A stretch of DNA of 64,000 nucleotides from Streptomyces lunaelactis (GCF_003054555.1 NZ_CP026304.1:5022001-5086000); one strand, 5' to 3'. Shown: positions 53,251-61,380, counted from the first letter of the stretch. Translations and numbers: made by a program. The notes: generated from the sequence alone by a model not told the origin.

Positions 53251-54896
53251 GCGCTACAGCTGTCCACAGCCTGTGGACGACGGCGGTCGAGCCGATCGAC
53301 AAGATCCCGGCCCCCCACATCGAGTACGCCCAGCTGGCACCGGCGCTGATCGTTGTCGGCGCCGCCATCGTGGGTGTGCTCGTCGAGGCCTTCGTCCCGC
53401 GCAAGGCCCGCTACTACACGCAGGTGTACCTGACCGTCGTCGCGCTGGTGGCCGCCTTCGCGGCGGTCGTGGCCCTCGCGGCCGGCGGATACGGCACCAC
53501 CAAGGCGCATATCGCGGCGATGGGCGCCATCGCGGTCGACGGTCCGGCGCTCTTCCTGCAGGGCACCATCCTGCTGGCCTCGCTGGTCGCCGTCTTCACC
53601 TTCGCCGAGCGCCGCCTCGACCCGGAGGCACACGGCAACCGCATCGACTCGTTCGCCGCGCAGGCCGCCTCCGTACCCGGCAGCGACAGCGAAAAGGCCG
53701 CGGTCAAGGCAGGGTTCACCACCACCGAGGTCTTCCCGCTGGTGCTCTTCGCGATCACCGGCATGCTGATCTTCCCGGCCGCCAACGACCTGCTGACGCT
53801 CTTCGTCGCGCTGGAGGTCTTCTCCCTCCCGCTCTACCTCCTGTGCGCCGTCGCCCGCCGCAAGCGGCTCATGTCGCAGGAGGCGGCGGTGAAGTACTTC
53901 CTGCTGGGCGCCTTCTCCTCGGCCTTCCTGCTGTTCGGGATCGCGCTGCTGTACGGGTACGCGGGCTCCATGTCGTACGCGCGGATCGCCGAAGTCGTCG
54001 ACGGCAGCGTCCGTACGATCGACCCGGCGCTCGCCGACACCATGGGCAACGACGCGCTGCTGCTGATCGGCGGCGGCATGATCCTGACCGGCCTGCTCTT
54101 CAAGGTCGGCGCGGTGCCGTTCCACATGTGGACCCCGGACGTCTACCAGGGCGCGCCGACCCCGGTCACCGGCTTCATGGCCGCGGCCACCAAGGTCGCC
54201 GCGTTCGGTGCGCTGCTGCGACTGCTGTACGTGGTGCTGCCGGGGCTGAGCTGGGACTGGCGGCCGGTCCTGTGGGGCATCGCGATCGTCACCATGCTGG
54301 GCGGTGCGATCGTCGCGATCACGCAGACCGACATCAAGCGGCTGCTCGCGTACTCCTCGATCGCGCACGCCGGCTTCATCCTCGCCGGTGTCATCGCGAC
54401 GACGCCCGACGGCATCTCGTCCGTCCTCTTCTACCTGCTGGCGTACTCCTTCGTGACCATCGGCGCGTTCGCGGTGGTCACGCTGGTACGGGACGCGGGC
54501 GGCGAGGCGACCCACCTGTCCAAGTGGGCGGGACTGGGCCGGCGTTCACCCCTGGTGGCCGCGGTCTTCGCGGTGTTCCTGCTCGCCTTCGCCGGCATCC
54601 CGCTGACCTCGGGCTTCTCCGGGAAGTTCGCGGTCTTCAAGGCGGCAGCGGAGGGCGGCGCCGGTGCGCTGGTCGTGGTCGGTGTGATCTCGTCGGCGAT
54701 CGCGGCGTTCTTCTACATCAGGGTCATCGTGCTGATGTTCTTCAGCGAGCCGAAGGCGGACGGCCCGACGGTCGCCGTGGCGTCGCCGCTGACGATGACG
54801 ACGATCGCGGTGGGTGTGGCGGTGACGGTGGTGCTGGGTGTGGCGCCGCAGTACTTCCTGGATCTGGCGAGCCAGGCGGGGATCTTCGTTCGCTGA
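53247..54896 (+). CDS. nuoN: NADH-quinone oxidoreductase subunit N
   Basis: 549 residues, third antiporter-like subunit. PFHMWTPDVYQGAPTPVTGF and KRLLAYSSIAHAGFILAGVI are the NuoN forms of the proton channel blocks. It has an inserted hydrophilic loop near residues 115-150 (RLDPEAHGNRIDSFAAQAAS). GTG overlaps nuoM by 4 bases. Last gene of the operon; a strong terminator follows. Confidence 0.97.
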   Translation: MSATAVHSLWTTAVEPIDKIPAPHIEYAQLAPALIVVGAAIVGVLVEAFVPRKARYYTQVYLTVVALVAAFAAVVALAAGGYGTTKAHIAAMGAIAVDGPALFLQGTILLASLVAVFTFAERRLDPEAHGNRIDSFAAQAASVPGSDSEKAAVKAGFTTTEVFPLVLFAITGMLIFPAANDLLTLFVALEVFSLPLYLLCAVARRKRLMSQEAAVKYFLLGAFSSAFLLFGIALLYGYAGSMSYARIAEVVDGSVRTIDPALADTMGNDALLLIGGGMILTGLLFKVGAVPFHMWTPDVYQGAPTPVTGFMAAATKVAAFGALLRLLYVVLPGLSWDWRPVLWGIAIVTMLGGAIVAITQTDIKRLLAYSSIAHAGFILAGVIATTPDGISSVLFYLLAYSFVTIGAFAVVTLVRDAGGEATHLSKWAGLGRRSPLVAAVFAVFLLAFAGIPLTSGFSGKFAVFKAAAEGGAGALVVVGVISSAIAAFFYIRVIVLMFFSEPKADGPTVAVASPLTMTTIAVGVAVTVVLGVAPQYFLDLASQAGIFVR

Positions 54897-54905
54897 CCCC
54901 TTGAG

Positions 54906-54956
54906 CGCTCGCCGTGGTGTCCTCGCGTTCGACGACACCACGGCGAGTGCTTTTCC
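54906..54956 (+). terminator. Terminator of the nuo operon
   Basis: A perfect 14-base-pair stem, CTCGCCGTGGTGTC 54908-54921 with GACACCACGGCGAG 54934-54947, 12-base loop, extended by two more pairs and followed by TGCTTTTCC. It starts 10 bases after the nuoN stop. Confidence 0.93.
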
Positions 54957-54972
54957 ATGTGCGGGCCGGGGG

Positions 54973-55138
54973 TCAGGTCCAGCAGCGACTCTGGGTGTTG
55001 ACGAACTCCATGTGCTGCGGGGTGCGGGGACCGTAAAGGCCGTCCACGGTCAGCCCCGCCCCTCCGTACTGGTTGTGGAACCGCTGGATGTTGCGAACCG
55101 CTTCACGGGTCGCCGACCCGTACTGTTTTCAGCCGTCG
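54973..55138 (-). pseudogene. Remnant of a peptidoglycan-binding-domain protein
   Basis: The minus strand reads KQYGSATREAVRNIQRFHNQ, then LTVDGLYGPRT, and ends in NTQSRCWT at a TGA (54973). This is the repeat pattern of a PG_binding_1 domain at the end of a secreted protein. Just before it lies an in-frame TGA (DG-stop-KQYGS), and beyond that the sequence belongs to the ATPase gene at 55140. Signal peptide and the rest are missing, so it is the 3' relic of a broken gene. Confidence 0.65.
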
Positions 55139-55139
55139 G

Positions 55140-55553
55140 TCAGGGTGCGAGATCAAACTCGGCCCACACGGTTTTGCAAGGCGCCGGGCCCGGGCTGACA
55201 CCCCAGCGGTCGGCGAACGCGTCGACGAGGATGAGGCCGCGTCCGGACTCGTCGCAGTCGGGCTGCCGGGCGACGGGGAGACGGTCACCGCGGGTGTCGG
55301 TCACCTCGATACGGAGAGTGCTTTCGGTGGCGGTAAGGGCGAGGCGGAAGTCCCGTCCCGGTACGCGGCCGTGCACAGCTGCGTTCGCGGCCAGTTCGGC
55401 GACGACATGGGCCGCTGACTCGAACGGCATCCCCCAGGAGCGGAGTTGCTCGGTCGCCAGCAGACGGGCGAGACGGGCGCCTCTCCGGGTGGCGGAGAGC
55501 TGCACGCTGAACTGGCGGACGGGGGTGTTGGTTTGGGTGATTTCTGAATTCAC
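55140..55553 (-). CDS. ATP-binding protein, anti-sigma-factor (RsbW-like) family
   Basis: 137 residues. HATPase_c fold of the RsbW/SpoIIAB kind: the N box is HVVAELAANAAVHGRV and the later box is DESGRGLILVDAFADRWGV. GTG 55553 (VNSEITQTNTPVRQF) is chosen as the start; longer versions run into the shared promoter. It is divergent from an XRE-DUF5753 gene plus DUF397 gene, the trio common in streptomycetes (WhiJ/AbaA-like), where the parts work together in development. Confidence 0.88.
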   Translation of the reverse strand: MNSEITQTNTPVRQFSVQLSATRRGARLARLLATEQLRSWGMPFESAAHVVAELAANAAVHGRVPGRDFRLALTATESTLRIEVTDTRGDRLPVARQPDCDESGRGLILVDAFADRWGVSPGPAPCKTVWAEFDLAP

Positions 55554-55678
55554 GTAACTCAGCGTGGCCGCGCGTGCGTACGCTGAACAGTGATGATGCC
55601 GATGCGTACGGTGACTGTCAGGGCGCTGTCCAGGCCTGTACAGGCTGTCCACCGTCACATTCTCGGAGGTGGGCGCGG

Positions 55679-56554
55679 ATGAGCGTGGACGGGGAACGTG
55701 CGGAGCGCGCGGCGGACGGGGCGGACGAGCCCGGCTGGGACGTGGATCCGGAGAACGACTCGGCGGGAGTGGTCGCAGCGCTCGGCCATCAACTCAGGCT
55801 CTGGCGGGAGGCGGCGGGACTGCGGCCGGCCGAGTTCGGTGCGGCCATCGGGTACGGCGAGAACCTCATCTACAAGGTGGAGAGCGGCAAGCGCATCCCG
55901 AGGCCGGAGTTCCTGGACAAGGCGGACGAGGCGCTCGGAGCCGGCGGAAAAATTGCCGCGATGAAGAAGGACATCGCGGAGGCGCGGTACCCGAAGAAGG
56001 TCCGCGACCTGGCGAAGCTGGAGGCGCAGGCGGTCGAGCTCGGGGCGTACGGCAACCACAACATGCATGGGCTGCTGCAGACTGAGGAGTACGCACGGGC
56101 GCTGTTCGAGACGTGGCGACCCGCGTATTCGCACGACGAGATGGACCGGATGGTGGCAGCGCGTACGGCCCGGCAGTCGATCTTCGAACGGTCGCCAGCA
56201 CCCGCGCTCACCTTTGTCCAAGAAGAGGTGACACTCCGGCGTCCGATCGGGGGCACAATGGTCCTACGCCGACAGCTCGAACGTCTGTTGGAGGTAGGAA
56301 AGTTGCGCAACGTCGAGATCCAGGTGATGCCGACGGACCTCGACGACCACGCCGGGATGGACGGTCGGATCCAGGTGCTGAAGTTCGCGGACGGTTCGGC
56401 GGTGGGCCGCGCTGATGGCCGATTCGCCGGCCGCCTGGTCTCCGAACCGAAGGAGATCCGGATCCTTGAGCTGCGGTACGGAATCATCCGGGCGCAGGCT
56501 CTCACGCCACGGGAGTCACTGGCCTTCATCGAGAAAGTGCGGGGAGAGACATGA
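55679..56554 (+). CDS. XRE-family regulator with DUF5753 domain
   Basis: 291 residues. An N-terminal helix-turn-helix (ALGHQLRLWREAAGLRPAEF then AIGYGENLIYKVESGKRIPR) is followed by the DUF5753 domain from EAQAVELGAYGNHNMHGLLQ to the end (SLAFIEKVRGET). ATG 55679 follows GGAGG 10-14 bases upstream. The next gene encodes its usual DUF397 partner and overlaps it by ATGA. These pairs act in regulation of development and antibiotic production; the specific role here is unknown. Confidence 0.92.
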   Translation: MSVDGERAERAADGADEPGWDVDPENDSAGVVAALGHQLRLWREAAGLRPAEFGAAIGYGENLIYKVESGKRIPRPEFLDKADEALGAGGKIAAMKKDIAEARYPKKVRDLAKLEAQAVELGAYGNHNMHGLLQTEEYARALFETWRPAYSHDEMDRMVAARTARQSIFERSPAPALTFVQEEVTLRRPIGGTMVLRRQLERLLEVGKLRNVEIQVMPTDLDDHAGMDGRIQVLKFADGSAVGRADGRFAGRLVSEPKEIRILELRYGIIRAQALTPRESLAFIEKVRGET

Positions 56555-56760
56555 CCCTCAAGCGCTCTGCCGGGAACGCCTCCGCCCTGGAGTGGTTCAA
56601 GAGCAGCTACAGCGACAGCAGCGACGGCAACGATTGCGTCGAGATCGCAGCCACCCCCGGCACGGTCCACGTCCGCGACTCCAAGAACACCCAGGGCCCC
56701 CGGCTCGCGTTCACCGAAGCCCAGTGGGCGGACTTCGTGACGTACACGTCCAAGCCCTGA
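56551..56760 (+). CDS. DUF397 protein
   Basis: 69 residues. WFKSSYSDSSDGNDCVEIAA with VHVRDSKNTQGPRLAFTEAQ and WADFV is the DUF397 signature. Overlaps the XRE-DUF5753 gene by 4 bases; the two are a known functional pair in which the small protein probably modulates the regulator. Confidence 0.94.
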   Translation: MTLKRSAGNASALEWFKSSYSDSSDGNDCVEIAATPGTVHVRDSKNTQGPRLAFTEAQWADFVTYTSKP

Positions 56761-56810
56761 CCCCCAACCGCCTGGAAGCTGATGCGGGCCCACCTTTGGA
56801 CCGTCGCAGG

Positions 56811-57245
56811 TCAAGCCGCTGAGGTACGCCCATCCGTCGAAGACTCATCAGGCTGGTGGCCGTCGTGCGCGTTGAAGGCAAACGCCGAGGTGTCGCCTTC
56901 CAGGTCAATTGTCAGCGAGGCGTCCAGGGCTTTGGCCAGGCGCGTCAGGAGAGGCAGGGTCGGCACGGAGTCGCCGCCCTCGATGTTGGAGATCTGCGGC
57001 TGCGTCATCTCGGCGCGCCTGGCCAGTTCGGTCTGGGTCAGGCCGAGTTCAGTTCTCCGGTCGTAGACGGCCAGGCCAAGTGCGAACGCATACCCGGCCT
57101 CGATGTAGGCCTGGGATTCCTCGACCGTCTCGCTACCCCAACCACCGTTCACCGTCGTTGATTTTCGACGCGAGTTCTCGACGGTGCTCACCTGCGGATT
57201 CGTGTTCACGGGGACGAGTGTCGGCAGACGATCGTTTGCCGACAT
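56811..57245 (-). CDS. XRE-family helix-turn-helix protein (antitoxin-like)
   Basis: 144 residues. The helix-turn-helix is near the C-terminus (VYDRRTELGLTQTELARRAE, then MTQPQISNIEGGDSVPTLPL), followed by ALDASLTIDLEGD. This matches HigA-type antitoxins or small XRE regulators. No toxin gene lies on either side, so it is probably a solitary regulator. ATG 57245 is used; its ribosome binding site is poor, and a GTG start further in is possible. It is divergent from the GntR-ABC operon and shares its promoter region. Confidence 0.75.
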   Translation of the reverse strand: MSANDRLPTLVPVNTNPQVSTVENSRRKSTTVNGGWGSETVEESQAYIEAGYAFALGLAVYDRRTELGLTQTELARRAEMTQPQISNIEGGDSVPTLPLLTRLAKALDASLTIDLEGDTSAFAFNAHDGHQPDESSTDGRTSAA

Positions 57246-57323
57246 CCTTCGCGACCATCTGACGGTCTTGTCACGGCGCCAGTTGTACTCGGCCGGTCGC
57301 GGTAGTGACACCCGAGCACTAGT

Positions 57324-57343
57324 TGTCCTACTGGCGCAGGACA
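57324..57343. promoter_or_regulatory. Upstream operator of the GntR-ABC operon
   Basis: TGTCCTACTGGCGCAGGACA, an inverted repeat (TGTCCT/AGGACA). It agrees at 16 of 20 positions with the second site at 57379-57398. It lies just before the -35 box and within the divergent promoter region of the XRE gene. Confidence 0.65.
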
Positions 57344-57350
57344 ATAAGTC

Positions 57351-57379
57351 TTGACAGTGCGATCCGCGACAAGCAGGCT
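57351..57379 (+). promoter_or_regulatory. Promoter of the GntR-ABC operon
   Basis: A consensus -35 TTGACA (57351-57356), 17-base spacer, and CAGGCT (57374-57379) as -10. The start would fall near 57386, inside the second operator, about 25 bases before the GTG of the regulator gene. Confidence 0.65.
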
Positions 57380-57398
57380 GTCTTACTGTCGTAAGACA
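57379..57398. promoter_or_regulatory. Downstream operator of the GntR-ABC operon
   Basis: TGTCTTACTGTCGTAAGACA with perfect 8-base arms (TGTCTTAC/GTAAGACA) and a 4-base centre. It covers the predicted transcription start, the right place for a repressor. GntR proteins of the YtrA type are self-regulating, so the gene product at 57411 is the obvious ligand. Confidence 0.75.
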
Positions 57399-57410
57399 TT
57401 GGGAGAAGAA

Positions 57411-57815
57411 GTGATCGAGTTCGTGCTCGAAGGCCGTTCGCGGGTGGCCACTTACATGCAGATCGTGCTGCAGGTGAAGCAGGCGCTCCGGGTTGGCCTG
57501 GCTCAGCCGGGTGATCAGCTGCCCAGGGTGCGTCAGGTGGCTCAGTCGCTGGCGATCAACCCGAACACGGTCTTGAAGGCATACCGGGAACTCGAACTGG
57601 AGGGGCTGGCGGAAGGACGTCCGGGCGTGGGCACCTTCCTCGTGCGCACGCTGGCCGGGCCGTCACTGGACCGTCAGGCCGGCCTGCGCGAGGGCCTGGT
57701 CGCCTGGCTGCACGAGGCGCAGGTCGCCGGCCTGGACCGCGAGGACATCACCGCCCTGATCGACACCACGCTGCGCGCCACACTCGACGCGCCGCCGCCC
57801 AAGGACATCTCATGA
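57411..57815 (+). CDS. GntR-family regulator, YtrA subfamily
   Basis: 134 residues. Winged helix domain with YMQIVLQVKQALRVGLAQPG, DQLPRVRQVAQSLAINPNTV and LKAYRELELEGLAEGRPGVG, then a short C-terminal helix region with no effector domain, which defines the YtrA subgroup. GTG 57411 with GGGAGAAGAA upstream. It controls ABC transporter genes as a rule, and the next two genes form one. The two matched operators upstream suggest autorepression. Confidence 0.93.
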   Translation: MIEFVLEGRSRVATYMQIVLQVKQALRVGLAQPGDQLPRVRQVAQSLAINPNTVLKAYRELELEGLAEGRPGVGTFLVRTLAGPSLDRQAGLREGLVAWLHEAQVAGLDREDITALIDTTLRATLDAPPPKDIS

Positions 57816-57833
57816 GCAGTTGGGGGAGCAGAC

Positions 57834-58727
57834 ATGACGGACATGGCATTGGAGACCAGCGCGCTCGGGAAACGTTACGGACGCAGCTGGGCGCTCCAGG
57901 AATGCTCACTGCGGCTGCCTACAGGGCGGATCGCCGGGCTGGTCGGGCCCAACGGTGCGGGTAAGTCCACCCTGTTGCATCTGGCCGTCGGCCTGCTGCG
58001 GCCCGACGCGGGATGGGCGCGCGTCTTCGGCCAGGATCCGCGCGACAACACCGAGGTACTGCCGGAGATCGGGTTCGTAGCCCAGGACACCCCTCTCTAC
58101 CGCGACTTCACCGTCACGGATCTCATCACTCTGGGCGGCAAGCTCAACCGCCGCTGGGACGCTGCCTTCGCCCGCGACCGGATCGCTCAGCTCGACATTC
58201 CGTTCAGAAAGCCGGTCGGCAAGCTCTCCGGCGGGCAACGCGCTCAGGTAGCCCTGACCTTGGCCATGGCCAAGCGTCCTCGTCTGTTGCTGCTCGATGA
58301 GCCGGTCGCGGCTTTGGACCCCCTGGCCCGACGCGAGTTCATGCAGGCTCTGATGGGCGTGGTCAGCGAAAGCGATACGACCGTCCTTCTGTCTTCACAT
58401 CTGGTGGCCGATCTGGAACGGGTCTGCGACTACCTGATCGTGCTGCAGAAGGCGCACGTCCAGCTGGCTGGCCCGATCGACGACCTGCTCGACGAGCACC
58501 GAACGCTGGTCGGCCCGCGCACCGAGCCCGACACGCTTCCGGGCGTGGCGAAGGTCATCAGCGCCAGCCACACCGACCGCCAGTCCACGTTGCTCGTGCG
58601 CACCCAGGGCCCTCCCATCAACGACCCCAGCTGGACTCAGCGCGAGGTGGCTCTCGAAGACCTCGTCGTGGCCTACCTCCACGCCGGCACGCGGACGGCC
58701 CGCACCGTATCGGAAGTGACCGCATGA
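57834..58727 (+). CDS. ABC transporter ATP-binding protein
   Basis: 297 residues. Walker A GPNGAGKST, signature LSGGQRAQVALTLAMA, Walker B LLLLDEPVAALD, H-loop in LLSSHLVADLE. The C-terminal third is a domain typical of bacitracin/lantibiotic-type exporters (YtrB, BcrA). Overlaps the permease gene by ATGA. Substrate unknown; YtrA-type operons often respond to cell-wall antibiotics. Confidence 0.95.
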   Translation: MTDMALETSALGKRYGRSWALQECSLRLPTGRIAGLVGPNGAGKSTLLHLAVGLLRPDAGWARVFGQDPRDNTEVLPEIGFVAQDTPLYRDFTVTDLITLGGKLNRRWDAAFARDRIAQLDIPFRKPVGKLSGGQRAQVALTLAMAKRPRLLLLDEPVAALDPLARREFMQALMGVVSESDTTVLLSSHLVADLERVCDYLIVLQKAHVQLAGPIDDLLDEHRTLVGPRTEPDTLPGVAKVISASHTDRQSTLLVRTQGPPINDPSWTQREVALEDLVVAYLHAGTRTARTVSEVTA

Positions 58728-59713
58728 TCTGGCTGACCTGGAAGCAGCACCGCAAGCAGGCCCTCTTCGCCGTGATCGGACTGGCCGCACTTGCCGCACT
58801 CATGGTTCCCACCGGTCTGCGGATGCACGAGGTCTTCGACGACTCCGGACTGGCCTCGTGCCTGGCCAAGCTGGGCACGGACCCGCTGGCCGCGAACGCG
58901 GCCGTGGACAGCTGCAACGCGCTGAGCACGCAGTTCCGTAACCAGTTCAAGTCCTTGTCATTCGTCGGCATCCTCTTCGTGATCCTGCCGCTGCTGGTGG
59001 GGCTGTTCTTCGGTGCGCCACTAATCTCCCGCGAGGTCGAACACGGCACCCACCGGTTCGTATGGACCCAGGGAGTGGGTCGCCTGCGCTGGGCGCTCGT
59101 CAAGTTCGGCCTGGTCGGAGCTGTCACGATCCTCCTCGCCGTGTTGTACGCGCTGGGAGTGTCCTGGTGGTACGCACCCATGGCGGCCAATGGCAACGGT
59201 CGGTTCGGCTACCTTTGGTTCGACGTGCAGGGCATCGCGCCGATCGGCTACACCCTGTTCGCGGTGGCGCTGGGCATCTTCGCCGGCACGCTCTCGCGTC
59301 GAGTCCTGCCCGCCATGGCCATCACCCTCGCCGGATTCGCCGTCGTGCGCATCGCTGTCGAAACCCTGGCCCGAGACCACTACATGTCCGCCAAGACCCT
59401 GACGTACGGCCTGGCGAGCACCCAGGGACCGAACCCCGCCTCCCACGACTGGGTCCTCAGCCAAGGACTGCGCGACGCAGACGGGAAACTCGTGCTGGAG
59501 AACGCCTCGGTAGGCTGCCCGCCTGCCACCGATGCCAGTTCGTGCATGAGGGAGATGGCCGAGCGGGGTCTGGGGCCCGGCTCCTCCAACTGGCAGCTCT
59601 ACCAGCCTGGCGACCGGTTCTGGGCATTTCAGGGTATCGAGACCGGCATCTTCCTCACCCTTGCGGTGCTCCTGGCCCTCCTCGCCATCCGCCGGATCCG
59701 CCACATCGCCTAA
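58724..59713 (+). CDS. ABC transporter permease
   Basis: 329 residues, about six membrane helices (VIGLAALAALMVPTGL, FVGILFVILPLLVGLFFGAP, a set near residues 120-220, and a final helix TGIFLTLAVLLALLAIRRIR). An early conserved block is PLISREVEHGTHRFVWTQGV, typical of ABC-2 type permeases. An extracellular loop of about 80 residues contains CPPATDASSCM with two Cys. It completes the GntR-ABC operon, and a perfect terminator follows 18 bases after the stop. Confidence 0.92.
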   Translation: MIWLTWKQHRKQALFAVIGLAALAALMVPTGLRMHEVFDDSGLASCLAKLGTDPLAANAAVDSCNALSTQFRNQFKSLSFVGILFVILPLLVGLFFGAPLISREVEHGTHRFVWTQGVGRLRWALVKFGLVGAVTILLAVLYALGVSWWYAPMAANGNGRFGYLWFDVQGIAPIGYTLFAVALGIFAGTLSRRVLPAMAITLAGFAVVRIAVETLARDHYMSAKTLTYGLASTQGPNPASHDWVLSQGLRDADGKLVLENASVGCPPATDASSCMREMAERGLGPGSSNWQLYQPGDRFWAFQGIETGIFLTLAVLLALLAIRRIRHIA

Positions 59714-59730
59714 CAGCGAAGCGAACAGCG

Positions 59731-59764
59731 GCGTGGGGCAGCCGGATCGCCGGCTGCCCCACGC
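59731..59764 (+). terminator. Terminator of the GntR-ABC operon
   Basis: GCGTGGGGCAGCCGG 59731-59745 and CCGGCTGCCCCACGC 59750-59764 pair perfectly over 15 bases with a 4-base loop. It marks the boundary between the intact operon and the fragment-rich region. Confidence 0.92.
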
Positions 59765-59783
59765 GGCATGTCAGGGTGTTCCC

Positions 59784-59930
59784 TCAGAGCGGGCAACTTC
59801 GCCGGCCGAGTGCCGGTGACCCGGGACGGTCATAGCAGGGCGGCCCGGTCTTGTTCGCCACCAAGTCCCAGTCGCCGTCCACGAGCGTCCAGCACGCCAC
59901 CACATCTTCCGGCGACCACTCTTGACGCAC
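59784..59930 (-). pseudogene. N-terminal fragment of a Tn3-family (DUF4158-type) transposase
   Basis: From GTG 59930 the minus strand reads VRQEWSPEDVVACWTLVDGD then WDLVANKTG, which is how Tn3-family transposases of actinobacteria with an N-terminal DUF4158 domain usually begin. After about 30 residues the similarity ends, and the frame runs as CYDRPGSPALGRRSCPL to a stop. AGGGG upstream could be its old ribosome binding site. Only the first 3 percent of the transposase survives. Confidence 0.6.
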
Positions 59931-60129
59931 ACCCGCCCCTTTTCGCCGACCACTCAGGTATCACCCGATCAGCCCAACGAGGCGCACGGCGGCGGGAAAC
60001 GGCAGATCTGGCCCACCAAGAGCTACTGGCGAATTGGTTGTTCCCTGGTGTCCGAGCTAGGACTACGGGGCCGATCCGGTCGTAGCTGTGCCTGGGGGGA
60101 CCGTGGTCCGCTTGGCACACCTTCTGGGC

Positions 60130-60273
60130 CTGCTGGGCCCGCTCGACCTCAGCGCCACTGCCGGACCGCACCACCGTTGCATGGTCACCGACATGTCCCG
60201 TGGCGCGATCAAGGGCCTCATCCATCGAAATATTGGAGTTACGGACGAGGACCGGTGTGGCCCCGGCCAGCAA
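60130..60273 (-). pseudogene. Fragment of a polymorphic (RHS-type) toxin C-terminus
   Basis: The minus strand reads LAGATPVLVRNSNISMDEAL then DRATGHVGDHATVVRSGSG. AGATPVLVHNS is the usual link between the RHS or pre-toxin part and the toxin domain in polymorphic toxins, and what follows resembles a toxin-domain start. The shell protein before it and the toxin after about 48 residues are both missing, and the frame decays downstream. Confidence 0.55.
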
Positions 60274-60297
60274 TCACGTCGTTTTCCGCCCCGCTGG

Positions 60298-60690
60298 TCA
60301 TCTCCAGGTGTTTCGGGCCACCGTGTACGCGGTCGGGCCGGAGAGCCCTGCCCCTGTGCCGTCGGTCATGTCCAGGATCTCGAAGCCGGCGCCCTCCGCG
60401 TAGCGTTCCAGCTCTTGCGGGAACAGGACACGCCTGTGGATCTCGTCCTGGGCCTCGTCGCCCGTGGGGAGCACCCAGTGCCGGTGCATGGTGTTGATCT
60501 GGGTGCGCAGGTCCCACGCGTGGCGGATGGTGACCGTGGCGTGTCCCCTGGGGGTGTCGACCGTGGCGGTGGTCGGCTCGGTCCGGGTGATCGGGGCGAC
60601 GGGGGAGCACAGTACGAGTAGCGCGCCCGGCCGAGCGTGGGCCGCGAAGGTGGTGAAGACCTGGCTGATCTCCTTGTTGTCGTGCCTCCT
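60298..60690 (-). pseudogene. C-terminal part of a SAM-dependent methyltransferase
   Basis: About 130 residues: ARPGALLVLCSPVAPITRTE, then RVLFPQELERYAEGAGFEIL and the end TAYTVARNTWR. This is the RPGG strand and the closing half of a class I methyltransferase. The SAM-binding motif I and N-terminal half are absent. Upstream the sequence switches at about 60686 to an integrase fragment on the other strand, so the gene was cut by rearrangement. Confidence 0.55.
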
Positions 60691-60803
60691 GGAACAGGGA
60701 GTCGAACTCGTTGTGATCAAGGAGCTGCTCGGCCACGCGCACATCGGCGTCACCGCCACCGTCTACGCCCACGTACGTCTCCGTCTCCGTCTCCGCCTCC
60801 AAC
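60686..60803 (+). pseudogene. C-terminal fragment of a tyrosine recombinase (integrase)
   Basis: The plus strand reads LLEQGVELVVIKELLGHAHI then GVTATVYAHVRL. This is the closing box of phage-type integrases, with LGHxxIxxTxxYxHV holding the conserved His and the nucleophile Tyr. The rest of the recombinase is missing. It runs into a hexamer repeat that has added LRLRLRL to the frame. Confidence 0.7.
60776..60799 (+). repeat. Hexamer microsatellite, four units
   Basis: CGTCTC is repeated three times and followed by CGCCTC, in the tail of the integrase fragment. It probably expanded by replication slippage after the gene lost function. Confidence 0.8.
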
Positions 60804-60825
60804 GCGAAAGCGATGCCGCCGATCT

Positions 60826-60925
60826 CGGTAGTGCCGTTTGCCGGGTGGTAGTGGCCCACGGCGAGCGGGGTGCCGTCGGGGGCGAGGGCAGCGACGACCG
60901 TCTTGTGACCGGAGCGGATGGTGGG
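60826..60925 (-). pseudogene. Fragment resembling part of a GNAT acetyltransferase
   Basis: The minus strand reads RSGHKTVVAALAPDGTPLAV then GHYHPANGTTEIGGIAF, which looks like the strand pair before the acetyl-CoA loop of a GNAT protein. About 35 residues remain, between the integrase and transposase fragments. Family assignment is tentative. Confidence 0.4.
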
Positions 60926-60977
60926 GCGGGTCGTTGCGACCGTGCTCCCCGCCCCCGTACTGAGCACGGCCTCGGGG

Positions 60978-61256
60978 ATCAATGGCACCGTCCGGTACGT
61001 GGGCCGGTTCCTGGTGGACGATCCGCTGGACGTGCCGTGGTCGGTGGTCGAGCACCTGGCCGCGCAGCTGGGCATCAAGGACCCGTCGTGCGTGAAGCGG
61101 TACACGGAGCGACCGAAGACCGCGTACGAGCACGCCTGGGAGATCCGGGACGCCTACGGCTACCACCCGTTCGAGGCCCCGGAGTGGGGGCGGAGGTTCC
61201 GCACGTTCCTGCACGGGCAGGCGTGGACGCACGCCGAGGGGCCGGTGTGCGAATAA
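60978..61256 (+). pseudogene. DUF4158 fragment of a second Tn3-family transposase
   Basis: About 90 residues: VRYVGRFLVDDPLDVPWSVV, EHLAAQLGIKDPSCVKRYTE and YEHAWEIRDAYGYHPFEAPE, ending GQAWTHAEGPVCE and a TAA. This is the N-terminal DUF4158 region of a Tn3 transposase, cut at the GP that normally continues into the rest of the enzyme. Its wording differs from the 59930 fragment, so two different Tn3 elements have visited. A matching 3' end lies at 62545-62683. Confidence 0.7.
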
Positions 61257-61380
61257 ATAATCGGTTGCCTGTTGTCGATGGTGGTGGATGCAATGTCCGG
61301 CATGGTCACCCAGGTGCGCCACGGCGAGATGAGATGAACGCGTACTACCCGGCCAATCGTCACATGGGAGACGCCAACGC

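Noticed and set aside
56811..57245. A complete toxin-antitoxin pair
   Set aside because: The XRE protein resembles an antitoxin, but no toxin-like ORF lies on either side.
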